Positions 32,413 to 42,453 of a DNA stretch of 64,000 nucleotides are shown here, in pieces. The stretch comes from Ichthyophis bannanicus (taxonomy: Eukaryota; Chordata; Amphibia; Gymnophiona; Ichthyophiidae), in NCBI GenBank assembly GCA_033557465.1, contig CM066031.1:1068426444-1068490443 (forward strand). The letters are read 5' to 3'. Position 1 is the stretch's first letter. Each line of letters opens with the position of its first letter. The notes beneath the pieces were generated by a model. The model was given only the letters and a program-made list of their open reading frames with translations, was not told the DNA's origin and did no database searches. The position numbers and the translations under genes are program-made.

Positions 32413-32541
32413 GGTGAGCCTGATGTCGGTGTTGGGCAAAATGGTAGAAACTATTATAAAGAATTACTGATCTATCTATATGTTCAGTAATTCTTTATAA
32501 TAGTTTCTACCATTTTGCCCAACACCGACATCAGGCTCACC
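32413..32541. repeat. Perfect 58-bp inverted repeat within CR1 sequence
   Basis: Arms 32413-32470 and 32484-32541 are exact reverse complements over 58 nt, with a 13-nt spacer (TCTATCTATATGT). The spacer repeats the 12 nt just before the left arm. The right arm is ordinary minus-strand CR1 RT sequence and the left arm is an inverted copy of it. Confidence 0.92.
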
Positions 32542-32747
32542 AGTATGTAGGTTTCTGAATCGCTCCTGAAAGCGTTTTTAAAAATTGACATTGGGTTAGC
32601 TGCTCTCCAATCTTCAGGTGCCATAGATGGTTTTAAGGAAAGGTTACAGATTACTAATAGTATATCTGCAATTCATTTCTGAGTTCTTTCAGCACTCTAA
32701 GCTATATACCATCTGGTCCAGGTGATTTACTGCTCTTTAGTTTGTTG

Positions 32748-32957
32748 ATTTGGTGTCTTGGGTGTGCGCTAATCATTGTTGCTGTTAACATGGTCGTGCT
32801 TAATGCTATCTCAGTTGGTGGTGCTAAGTATACCCATGTGCCAGTTAGCATGTTGCCAACTGCACTGCACTCTGTTAACAGCAGGAGATGGACTCACATC
32901 CCCCCTGAGATTCATGGCTTATGCTAACTTAGAGCATTTTAGTAAACATGCCCTCTT
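32748..32957. mobile_element. Short DNA-transposon fragment (GGCATGTTTACTAA end)
   Basis: The right end TTTAGTAAACATGCCC (about 32938-32954) is shared with the complete MITE at 40646-40962. It interrupts CR1 copy 4. The left end is not clear. Confidence 0.5.
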
Positions 32958-34039
32958 AGTCTCCCCACTATGGCCTTGTTTTCCTCCAATGTCCTTTTAA
33001 CTCTATAATCATCTAATGGTCCAACTGACTCCCTCACAGACTTCTTGCTTTGAATGCTCCTGAAAACATTTTTGTTATGAGTTTTTCCTTCTGCTGCAAG
33101 CTTCTTTTCAGATTCTCTTTTTTCCCTTCCTTATCAATGCTTTGCATCTGATGTACCTGTGCTCTTTCTTCATTTGGATCTTTGTTCCATATTTTGAAAG
33201 ATTTTCTTTTGACTATAATAGCTGCTTTTATGTCACCTTTTAACCATGCTGGTTGTCATTCGGCCTTCCTTCTGTGTTTAATATATAGCATACATATTAA
33301 TAAACGCAGGTCTAGGTTTTTAAGATGATAGTTTTGAAAAACATCTATGCCTGATATAAACAGGGGATATTTTCAAAACGATGAATGCAGTTAGCAGTCC
33401 TGCGAACCACAATAATCACAGTGAGGGGCATGTTCAGTAGTACATAGCCATTTTGTGCCACCAAACATCTCCTCCTAACCCTGCTGCTTGTCCTGATGCT
33501 ACCTGTGTAGCATTGGGGAGTTCTGGGGGCATTCGAGGGGCGACACTTGAATTAACCAGTCAGCGACAATATTCAACCGCTGGCCAATTAATGTAGCCTG
33601 GCTAAAATTAGGCCAAAAAAGGCTGACCTAACTTGAGCTGGTTTAGCTAATGTGCTAACTCAGCAAACCAGATATTCAATACTGGTGGCCAGATACGACC
33701 CTTATATATTCGGGTCTAAATTAAAATGGCCAGTGCTGTTGCATATTGACCTTTTAAACCTTTGCAACTGCTTCTTTTAGGGTTGGTTTTTTTTACCATT
33801 TTCCAAATTCTATCATAGTCTGTCTTTGAAAGTTACATGTTAGTGCATTAGGTTTCCTTAAAGACACATTTTACAATGGGACTTCCAAGTGCAATCTGGG
33901 ATGTCAAAACCAGAATGCCTGGGGGAAAAAAAAGTAAATCCGTGCAAGTTCAGGCACGATTTCAGAAACATGGATGTGCCCAATATGGACGTCTAAAGAG
34001 ATGTCTACATAGATGTCCTCAGAATAGTATCTTAGAACA

Positions 34040-34150
34040 TGTATGTCTAATAGCATAACGGTTAATGTAGTGGATTAAAAGCAAGGTGGCTGGGGTTCAA
34101 ATCCCAGTGTGGTCTTCGGCTAGTCACTTAATTCTACACTGGGTGGATGT
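34040..34150 (+). mobile_element. tRNA-derived SINE head fragment
   Basis: A-box-like TAGCATAACGGTTA and B-box GGTTCAAATCC with tRNA-like spacing, followed by a CORE-like TAGTCACTTAATTCT. There is no cloverleaf beyond the promoter boxes and no L2 tail, so it is a partial SINE and not a tRNA gene. Confidence 0.6.
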
Positions 34151-34402
34151 TTTAAGGCCACAAGAAGCACTTTCCTGATGACAGTTTGTAACTGGAGCAG
34201 GTCTAAATGTGGACATGCCTACAGAGGTTTCTGAAATTAAATGGGGATGTCTAAGTTCATTGCGCCTTCACTATGCCCCTTGCTTAAGTGGATGTCCCCA
34301 CACTGAAGATGTCTCTAAATGCCATTTGTAAAATGGCTCCGGAGATGTCTCTGTGATTTTGATGTCCATGTGTATGTTTCCAGAAGTCCAAAATCATGAC
34401 TA

Positions 34403-34975
34403 AGGGCCTGATTCTGGGATGCTGGTTGCAAGCTGTCCAGGTCCGATTTCCCCCTCCCACTCTCCCAGTACAGGATGGGGAGAGCTGGTGGGGGGCAGGG
34501 GGGCAGGATTGTTGGCAGGCGGGGGCACGAGAGCCAGCAGGGGGTAGGCGGGGGCACGAGAGCTAGTGGGGTGGCAGAAGGGGGTGGGATCAGGGCACAG
34601 TGGGGGCAGGCCAGCCTGGCAGGGACATACAGGGCCAATTCAGCCTGGCAGGACGTACAGGGCCAATTCAAGTCACGGCCCTGTACATCCAGCCGGGCCT
34701 GTGGGGGTGTGCTACTTATTCCACCTCAAAGGTGGAATGAGCAGCACAAAACCAGCGATCAGGCCCAGGAATTCTCCCCCCCCCCCCCTCCCCAGTGCCG
34801 GGGCTGGGTGCGGGGGGGAAAAGGGGGGCCGAAGCCACAGGAGATGGGGGTGCCTGTGGGTCGGACATCCCTGCAGGCGGCAAGGGCACGTCTGGCCGGT
34901 CTCTGGCCTGATTATGATTACCACAGGAATGTTGTGTTCCCATGGTCCAGAATCAGGTCCAAACGGGCCCGTCTT
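34403..34975 (-). mobile_element. Harbinger-like repeat with conserved hairpin, copy 2
   Basis: Ends GGGCCTGATTCTGGG (after TAA at 34402) and the opposing TCCAGAATCAGGTCC (about 34952). The hairpin GTACAGGGCC / GGCCCTGTAC at 34655-34686 is in reverse orientation relative to copy 1. It contains a C-run (about 34777-34793). The long ORFs here are GC-rich artefacts. Confidence 0.58.
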
Positions 34976-36898
34976 CCTTGGACATCCGGATGGGCTCCAC
35001 GACTTTTATAGTAACCCTTTTAGTGCCCTCACTTCATTTAAGTCAAATTTGATCATGTTATCATTATTGCCAAGTGGCTCCAACATCATTCCCCCTCACA
35101 ACAAATCCTGCTTCTCATTAAGGACTAGGTCTAAAATAGTGCCCCCTCTTGTCAGTTCCTCAACTAGCTGCACTATAAGGCATTATTTTATTTAATGTAT
35201 GAACTTTAGCTCCCTAGCAAGCCTTGACCTAACACTTATTGAATTAATATTTGGGCAGTTGAAATCATCATTATTATTTTGTTGCCAAACTTGTTAGTTT
35301 CTCTAATTTCTGTTAACATTTCATCTTCTGTCTGTTCATTCTGGCCATGTGGATAGTAGTATATCCCTACCATTATTCTCTTTCCCTTTACACATGAAAT
35401 TTCTATTCAGAAAGATTCTATGATGCAATCTGTTTCCTGCAGACTTTTATGCTGTTTGACTCAATACTCTCTTTTAACATATAGCGCAACCCCTCCACCA
35501 ATTTGGTCTACCCTATTATTATTGTAATATACCCTACTATCACAGGGTCCCATTGGTTTTTACTCTTCAACCAGGTCCCTGAGATGACAATTATATCCAC
35601 TCTTCATTCAGTGCTATGTATTCTAACTTCCATCTTATTTTCTAGGCTTCTAGCATTTGTATACCAACATTTCAAAGTATGTTTTATAACGTTTTTAGCA
35701 GCTGAAGGGATACTTTACAATCATTCAACCCTGTCTTTTCTTTACATAAGGGTACCTGGGCTACTTTTGCCTTTATTGCAACCTTTCTGTCGGCATACCT
35801 TAACTTTCCTGTTTTGATAATATCCTTCAAAGATACTTCATTCTGAGTTAAGCGCTCTTGAGCAACCACGGGTTTTCCCCCTAGTTCTAGTTTAAAAATT
35901 GTTCTATCTCGTTTTTAAATATTAGCACCAGCAACCTGACTCCACCCTAGTTAAGTGGAGCCCATATTTTCAGAATAGACTCTCTCTTCCTCAGAATGCT
36001 GCCCAGTTTCTAACAAATCTAAATCCCTCTTTTCTGTACCATTGTTTCAATCGTGCTTTGAGACTCTAGTGTTACTTGCCTCTTGGTTCCTGCAGATGGA
36101 ACAGAGCATTTCTGAGAATATTAGCCTAGACGTTATGGATTTCAACTTTCTATCTAGAAGGCTAAATTTGTTTTCCAGAACCTCTCTCCCTTGATTTCCT
36201 GTGTCATTGGTATCTACTATTTAGGTGATGCAGGAGGTCCACCAACTTCTCATCAGACAGGAAAGTTACCAAGTGATCCTCATGTCCACCTGCCACCCAG
36301 TTATGTACATGCCTAATGACTGAATTTCCAACTACAACAGCTGTCCTAACCCTTCCTTCCTGGGCACATGCCCATGGAGACACATCTTTGGTGCAAGAAG
36401 ATATTTATCACCTGGGAGGGTCCTGGTTACAGTATTGCTTCCTGTCACACCAAGATGATGCACTTCTTTCAGATGACTTTCTCCTCCATGGCAGCACAGA
36501 GGCTGCCAGACTGGAGGTGGGACTTGCCAGACTGGAGGTGGGACTCCCTGAACATCTCCTCTATATACCTTTTGTCTGCCTTAGTTCCTCCAGGTCTGAT
36601 ATTCTAGCCTTCAGATATTGGACTTGTTCCCTGAGAGCAAGAAGATCTTTGTACCAAGTGCACACATAAGACCTCTCACCAACTGGGGGATACATGTGAC
36701 ACTTGATGCAAAAGACTGGCTAGCTCCCATCTCACTTCTGTACTTATGTCTGCATCTTAATATTGGTGAATTGTTTAGTTATTTAAAGTTGCTAAGGGAG
36801 AGGGGTTGATGATCATCCACGGAGCTCATTAGGTATATTGTGTGCTATACTTATTTTATGTTTGCTTCAGGATGAGCTGCAAGGACCTAGAACTGATT

Positions 36899-37270
36899 TT
36901 TTTTTTTATTTTTATTTAACTATTTCTTTTATACCGCCCCTTCCAGAGATCAAGGGCGGTTTACATATAACAGATTAACAGTCTTGTACACAATTTGTAT
37001 ACATTTTACATAGAACAGTAGAAATCAACTATTTACATTGAACAGTAAATATAAACTTTGTAGGTATTGTAACAAAAAACAACTTGAAGATATTAAAGCA
37101 AAATCTTTGTAGGTATTAAAGCAAACATATCAAACTTTGTACAAAAGATCTATTCCTAAGGGCTTGAAGACGGGCAATTAAACCTTGAGGTGAAAAATTT
37201 CCTTCCTATTTTCTTAATTGGCTTAACAGCCTATAAATCAAAGATTGAGCCTAGGGTGGGAAACAAACAG
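36899..37270 (-). mobile_element. L2-type LINE 3' end
   Basis: In sense, ends with the L2-like hairpin AAACCGCCC...GGGCGGTATAAAAG followed by an A/T tail (the T-run at 36899). No coding sequence is recognised. Confidence 0.6.
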
Positions 37271-38805
37271 TAACAGAAGGTTTGGCAGCCAAAGTGGGCC
37301 TTAACTGACTTTAATAAATATTAATATAAAGTAATTTTATGAATGTGCATATGTTGCTTTTATAAAATAGGTATAACATAGATGGCAATGTGCCTTGACA
37401 GCCCAGGCACCCTGTCATAAAATTAAGTGATATGTGCAAGGGTTCTGTCCATGTTGTGATTATCTCCTGGGCTTTCTTGGCAAGGAGTAACTTAAGATGG
37501 TTTTTAATTATTCCTGTATTCAGTGGCACTATCCATTTATACAGTGCTACTGAATGTATACGTGTAACTTGGAATAACTAAAGAGAACTTTTGAGGGTAT
37601 ATTTTCTGTTTGTCTGGCCCAACTAGACATTTATTTTAGATATTTTGCTGCTAATATTGCCACATTGATGTATAAATTATAAATCTAGGCAGCGCCTCCT
37701 CTGGAGCTTCACAAACCTGCCCCTTTTTAGACTGGTATTGGCCATATAACAATTTATAAATCCATAATTATTTGTTCAAGTAGCCCCACCCCCTCCCAAT
37801 TATGCAATTGCACTGCTGTCATCCACATAACATATTCTGAATATCGGGTCATTTGGCTTGTTCTTGACTCCACGTCTTTAGCCTATTGCCTTTAAACTCT
37901 ACTAGAATTCCCTGGAAAGGGCTTCAGAAATCCAGGCTTGTTTCAGTCCTGCTCTTGCTTTAAGTCTTGCTCCAGTTCTACAGTTGTTTTTGAACACCGT
38001 TAACTGAAAGTTCTGTCTAGCAGCACAAGAGGTGGGACTTATGAGTGTAGCACTACTTTCAAAAGCTGAATGACAAAGCAAATAAATGACCAGATGAAGC
38101 AAGTACAGGAATTGTTACTGGAATGCCAGCAGTAAGGACAGTTGTAAAGAGAACTTATCTTGCCCCCAACCTTATTCCCCTAGAGTGATCTAACTGAGGT
38201 AAACAGCACCACCAAGAGGTTTTCTACCAGTGTGAACTGCATTTCCGCATGTACCCAACCAAGCTAAGTATATATATTTTGTCAGACGGCTGCCTGGGTG
38301 AGAATCTTCACACTCTTGGCAAGTGCATATTTCTATATGATTTGCAAGGTATTGTGGGCAATGTAGTTCATTCACACCAGACACAGCTGCTGACAATAAT
38401 TTAGTTGTGCTCTTGGGTAAAGCCAATAAGATATTTATTTATGGGGTTATTTCTCCCAACACAGATATGCTTGGTAGCACATAAATTAGGTTACTTGCTT
38501 TCAGTGTTAACTTGGAAAAACAAAGTCAAAATCAGGAAAACAACAAATGAAAAGCCACAAAGCAAGAAACAAACTGTTCTTTTCATGTTAACTTCTGATT
38601 ACTTCCCACATAGATACAGAAGTGATTCACTCCTAGCTCACAAGCAATTAGGTAAGGCTTAATTGCTAGCAGTTACCAGCTGAAACCCCTTAGCTGGCTT
38701 GCCTTCCACTGTGTGGGTCAAATCCTGCTTCAGGAGCTTTTCTGAGTAGATTAAAGAACAAATTTGTATTTCTTTGTGATGGTTGCTGTACTTTATAACA
38801 GAAAG
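37271..38805. other. Unassigned sequence, possibly LTR 3' region
   Basis: No recognisable coding sequence. The part just left of 38806 follows the stop of the minus-strand ORF and has a TATAAAG-like box (about 38795, minus) and an ATAAATAAA near 38430 (minus), compatible with an LTR-like promoter and poly(A) region. Boundaries are not found. Confidence 0.35.
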
Positions 38806-39831
38806 TTACCAACGGAGTTTAGATAGAGAGCAGTCCATATAAACAGGATCCTCATCTGCTATTATTCCCCCTTGTTCAACAAGCATGGGTTCAATATCAT
38901 GGATTGGCACAGATGAATCTCTCAATGGAGCATTTTCAGGAGAATACTGGTTTCCCTGCTGTCTTTCAAGGTTATAGCTAGGGCATAGATCAGTGTTCAT
39001 ACCTGAGCTTCCATTGCTGCTAGAGTTCCTCTCTATATAGCCTGGCCAGTATGTAGTCCAGTTCTTATGTCCAGCCTTCCAATCCAGATCCCTGGACACT
39101 GGATCTCTCTTCACATACCTTCTGGCACAGGTCTTAGGGTCCCTTCCACGTGCAGCCGTCTCCCTCACAGGTAGCCTCTGGTGATTCCTAGCTCTGCAGC
39201 ACCATTCCTCTGGCTTTCCCCAGTCCAATGGTGTATGCTGGCCCTTGGAATACCTCCCAGTATACGTACTGCTTTGGACTCTTCTAGACCTCTCAAAGGC
39301 TTTTCTCTTCCTTCTTCCAAAGGCTCTCTTTCCCTTTCTGTCCGTCCGGTTTGGCTTCTGCTTCTGATGATCCTTCAGATGAAACTGATGATCAAACTCA
39401 AGCTGATTCTCAGGATACTGAGGACAATTCTCTGGATATCCAAGGTGATCATGAAGATGGTCATCTGTAGAATAAACTCTACTCTTATTCTGCTTAGATG
39501 AGTGATCCTCCCTAACACAGCGCAGCTATGCTGAATCAGGCCTTGCCCTTTGAGATGAGTGTTCCATCCTAGCACAGCGCAGCTGTGCTGAATCAAGCCC
39601 TGCCCTTTGCAATGAGTGCTTGGGGATTACCTCATAGCCCTTTTGATTGAACACACGTTTTCTCACTTCAGCTCCTCTCATGGCTGTTGGAAACCCGGTG
39701 CATTCTGGGACTGGTAGTCTTTTTTGGCAAAATTCTGTTTTCTCATTTCTACCAGCACTGACAGGTTGCTTGTTCAGAGACACTTCACCTTGTCTATAGC
39801 CCCTTCCTGAGCTATGATAAGCTTCCGTATC

Positions 39832-39834
<3 letters not shown>
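38806..39834 (-). pseudogene. Long basic ORF with one nonsense codon (retroelement-like, unknown)
   Basis: Minus-strand frame of about 342 codons interrupted by a single stop. It reads through NKQPVSAGRNEKTEF, two tandem about 21-residue repeats (RARPDSAQLRCARMEHSS type), a basic stretch (DRKGKRAFGRRKRKAF), and ends EDPVYMDCSLSKLRW. The stop lies in the second tandem repeat where the first has CAG and the second TAG. No family is recognised. It resembles the LTR-borne ORF at 42463-43581 in length, basic centre and acidic Met-containing tail, but homology cannot be shown by eye. Confidence 0.5.

Positions 39835-39836
<2 letters not shown>

Positions 39837-39888
<52 letters not shown>
39837..39888. 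repeat. (AT)n microsatellite
   Basis: Uninterrupted AT dinucleotide run of about 24 units between the unknown ORF and a CR1 fragment. Confidence 0.95.
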
Positions 39889-39889
<1 letters not shown>

Positions 39890-39891
<2 letters not shown>

Positions 39892-41500
39892 CTATGGGAA
39901 TGTGTCAGCATGGCTTTAGCAATGGAAAGCTTTACCTTACCAGTCTATTAGATCTTTTGAAGGTGTAGATAAACATGTGACTAAAGGTGGGCTAGTAAAT
40001 ACAATCCACTTGGATATTCAGAAGACATTTCACAATGCCCCTCATGAGAGACTCCTTGGGAAATTGAAAAGTTATGGGATTGGAGGCAATGCCCTATTTT
40101 GGATTGGAAACTAACTAAAAGGCAGGAAACCGAGAGCAGGACTGAATGTTCAGTTTTCCACATGGAAAAAGGGGCAATAGTGGAGTGTTCTAGGGTCTGT
40201 ACTGGGACCTGTGCTGTTTTAACTTCCCCATAAATGATATGGTGAAAGGAGCAATGGGTGTGCTGATGTAATTTGAAGAAGGCACAAAATTATTCAAAGT
40301 CATTAAAATGGCAGAGGATTGTGAGGAGATGGAGAAGGATCTTGTGAGACAAGAAGACTGGGCATCCAAATGCAAATGAAATTTAATGTGTATGAGTGCA
40401 AAGTGATGCAAATAGAGAAAATAACAACAACTACAGGTGTAAAATGTTGGGTTCTGAGTTAGGAGTCACCACCCAAGAAAACGATCTTGGGAGTCATTGT
40501 GGACAATACATTGAAATTTTCACACAGTACGCCGCCATTGCCAGAAGAACAAACACAATGTTAGGGATTATTAAAAAAGGAATTAAAAAAAAAAAACTTG
40601 AGAAGATCATTATGCTCATAGGTCCATAATGCAAATACACCTTGAGGCATGTTTACGATATCCTTTGCTGGTAATGCACATGTATGTCCGTCCCCTGCAG
40701 TTACAGTAGCGTTATGCACAGATACAGCACTGTGCAAGTTGGCATGTAGGTGCATTTAATGCTAAGGGCAACAAGCACAGTTAGTGCAAGCTACTAATGC
40801 TCGCATTAGCCATGATGTGCCAGCATTGCCTCGGTTCTATCCCTGATCTGCCAATGCCCTGCCCCATCGCATGGGATGTTTAGAATGGGATCTTTTAGCA
40901 TAGTGCTCAAATTGTGTACTAAACTGTGCACTATCGGGTAGTGCACTTTAGTAAACATGCCCCCTTGAATACTATGTGCAGTTCTGGTCACTGCATCTCA
41001 GAAAGAAAGGATATAGCACAGTTAGGAAAGGTTCAGAGAAGGGTGATAAATATGATAAAGGGAGTGGAACACCTCTTTTATGAGGAAAGGATAAACAGAT
41101 TGGGGATCTTAAGCTTGAAAAGAGGAAACTGAAAGGGGATATGATAGAAGTTTTATAACATCATGGATGGGGTAGAATGGTTAAATAGGAGATAGTTTGT
41201 TCATCCTTTAAAACAACATTATAGCTAGAAGACACGCCATAAAACTAACAACCAGCAGACTGGAAACAAAATGTATGGGTATTTTTCTACGCAATGTATG
41301 TTATTTATCAAGTCTGATTACCATTATTAAAGAGGACCCAGGAAATCCACTGCTTACCCCAGGATGAACATTATGGAACCTGTGTGCCTTTTTGGGATCC
41401 TGAGAAGTACTTATGATCTGGATTGGCTATTATTGGAAACAGGATACTGGGCTTGATAGACCTTGGATAGACCAGTATGGCATTTCTTATGTTCTTAAAA
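39890..41500 (+). mobile_element. CR1 LINE copy 5, second subfamily, RT and 3' end
   Basis: Plus-strand CR1 RT with stops: IHLDIQKTFHNAPHERLLGK near 40005-40060, GSVLGPVLF near 40200, MKFNVYECKVMQ near 40375, NTPLEYYVQFWSLHL around the MITE at 40646-40962, then RVINMIKGVEHLFYEERINR. The 3' end (41440-41500) reads GGGCTTGATAGACC and TATGGCATTTCTTATGTTCT, a different 3' UTR from copies 1-3. A second copy of this 3' end is at 63959-64000 in reverse. Confidence 0.78.
40646..40962. mobile_element. MITE, 317 bp, with 6-bp target duplication
   Basis: Inverted ends GGCATGTTTAC and GTAAACATGCCC, flanked by CCTTGA at 40640-40645 and 40963-40968. Removing it restores the CR1 reading NTPLEYYVQFW. No coding capacity. 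The same end motif is seen at 9390, 32940 and 56658. Confidence 0.78.
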
Positions 41501-41503
41501 CAT

Positions 41504-41892
41504 TGCACTTTTCTCAGATACTGTTAAGTCCCAGGTTTGCAGCTCATCAAGCTTATGACTACCAGATAGAGAACATTTGTTTTACTATGCTCCTAAGTTG
41601 TGGAATGATACACCCTTGACTCTCCTACAGGAGAGTAATAACCTACTGTTTCAGAAAAAGGCCAAAACATAGCTGATTAACAAGGCATTAATTTAATTCA
41701 CGACTGACAATCTAATGATTTCTGCTCTAGGTGGTGGGTTTCTGTATGGATCAAGTATTTTTGTGTGACTGATATAGTTTTGGGTTGTGCCGGGTGGGAG
41801 GGGAATGTAGAAGCTTGTGGCCTCTTGCTATGTACTCAATGTTGTTGAACTCTGGTGAAGCAAGGAATCAAATTACTAAAATAAAATAAAAT
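41504..41892 (+). mobile_element. L2-like LINE 3' fragment
   Basis: The frame reads YAPKLWNDTPLTLLQESNNLLFQKKAKT, an L2-type RT C-terminus, followed by a 3' UTR ending in an AAAATAAAATAAAA tail at about 41878-41892. Confidence 0.68.
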
Positions 41893-42010
41893 TAAGCTGT
41901 GGAATCTGTTGCTGCAGGATATGTTCATGGCGACTAATATAGTAGGGTTCAAAAGAGGTTTTGACAAGTTGCTAGAAAAAAGTCCATATAAAATGATTAG
42001 CTAGGCAGAC
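41893..42010 (+). mobile_element. CR1 RT C-terminal fragment
   Basis: The frame reads KLWNLLLQDMFMATNIVGFK and FDKLLEKSPYKM, typical of a CR1 C-terminus. Short and 5'-truncated. Confidence 0.6.
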
Positions 42011-42232
42011 TTTGGGGTCTCATCTTCCAGCACTATAATGAAATTTGTTTTTCTTGTGACTATCCATTGGGTTTTCATGGCAAGATACGGAAGTTGATTG
42101 CCAGGCCTTTCTTCCATGCAGTTTAAGTTTGGTGGTGTTGCCTCTGTCATAGAAATGTGATCGTCCACCGCCAACACTGTGGTTGGATCAAAGCCCTCAT
42201 AACGTCTGATTGCTGATGGAGCTGCAATTGAA

Positions 42233-42453
42233 ATGAGTCAGAGCTGCAAAGATATCTTACATATTGGGACATGGAATGTACGAAGCATGAATCAAGGGAA
42301 GTTGGAGGTGGTCAAGAATGAAATGGAATGTGTACAATTTGATCTGTTGGGTGTCAGCAAACTGAAATGGACTGGCGTCGGGCACTTTGCATCAGATGAT
42401 CACATGGTCTACTATGCTGGAAATGAAAGACAAAAAAAAATGATGTTGCATTT
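42233..42453 (+). pseudogene. RTE endonuclease N-terminal part
   Basis: Reads ILHIGTWNVRSMNQGKLEVV and LLGVSKLKWTGVGHFASDDH, the start of the apurinic-like endonuclease of RTE/BovB elements. Frame continues DVAF up to the LTR-like insertion at 42454 and resumes after it as IIKKKLARTV. Confidence 0.85.

Larger units (their letters stand above)
32484..36790 (-). mobile_element. CR1 LINE copy 4, old and much interrupted
   Basis: Minus-strand CR1 readable in pieces: RT N-terminal region at 32540-32740 (PEDW-RAAN-like), EN-RT linker at 32970-33270, EN end at 35000-35330 with a DDFNCPN trace of the GDFN box, EN/ORF1 junction to 36000, and ORF1 at 36060-36720 with TNDTGNQGREVLENKFSLLD. Many stops. 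MITE, SINE and hairpin-repeat insertions break it at about 32748-32957 and 33300-34990. Confidence 0.72.

Noticed and set aside
34040..34150. Possible tRNA gene
   Set aside because: Only A- and B-box-like elements are present, with no matching acceptor or anticodon stems; a SINE head fits better.
34475..35195. Gly/Pro-rich ORFs on both strands
   Set aside because: They lie in a non-coding hairpin repeat with G/C runs and change frame between copies.
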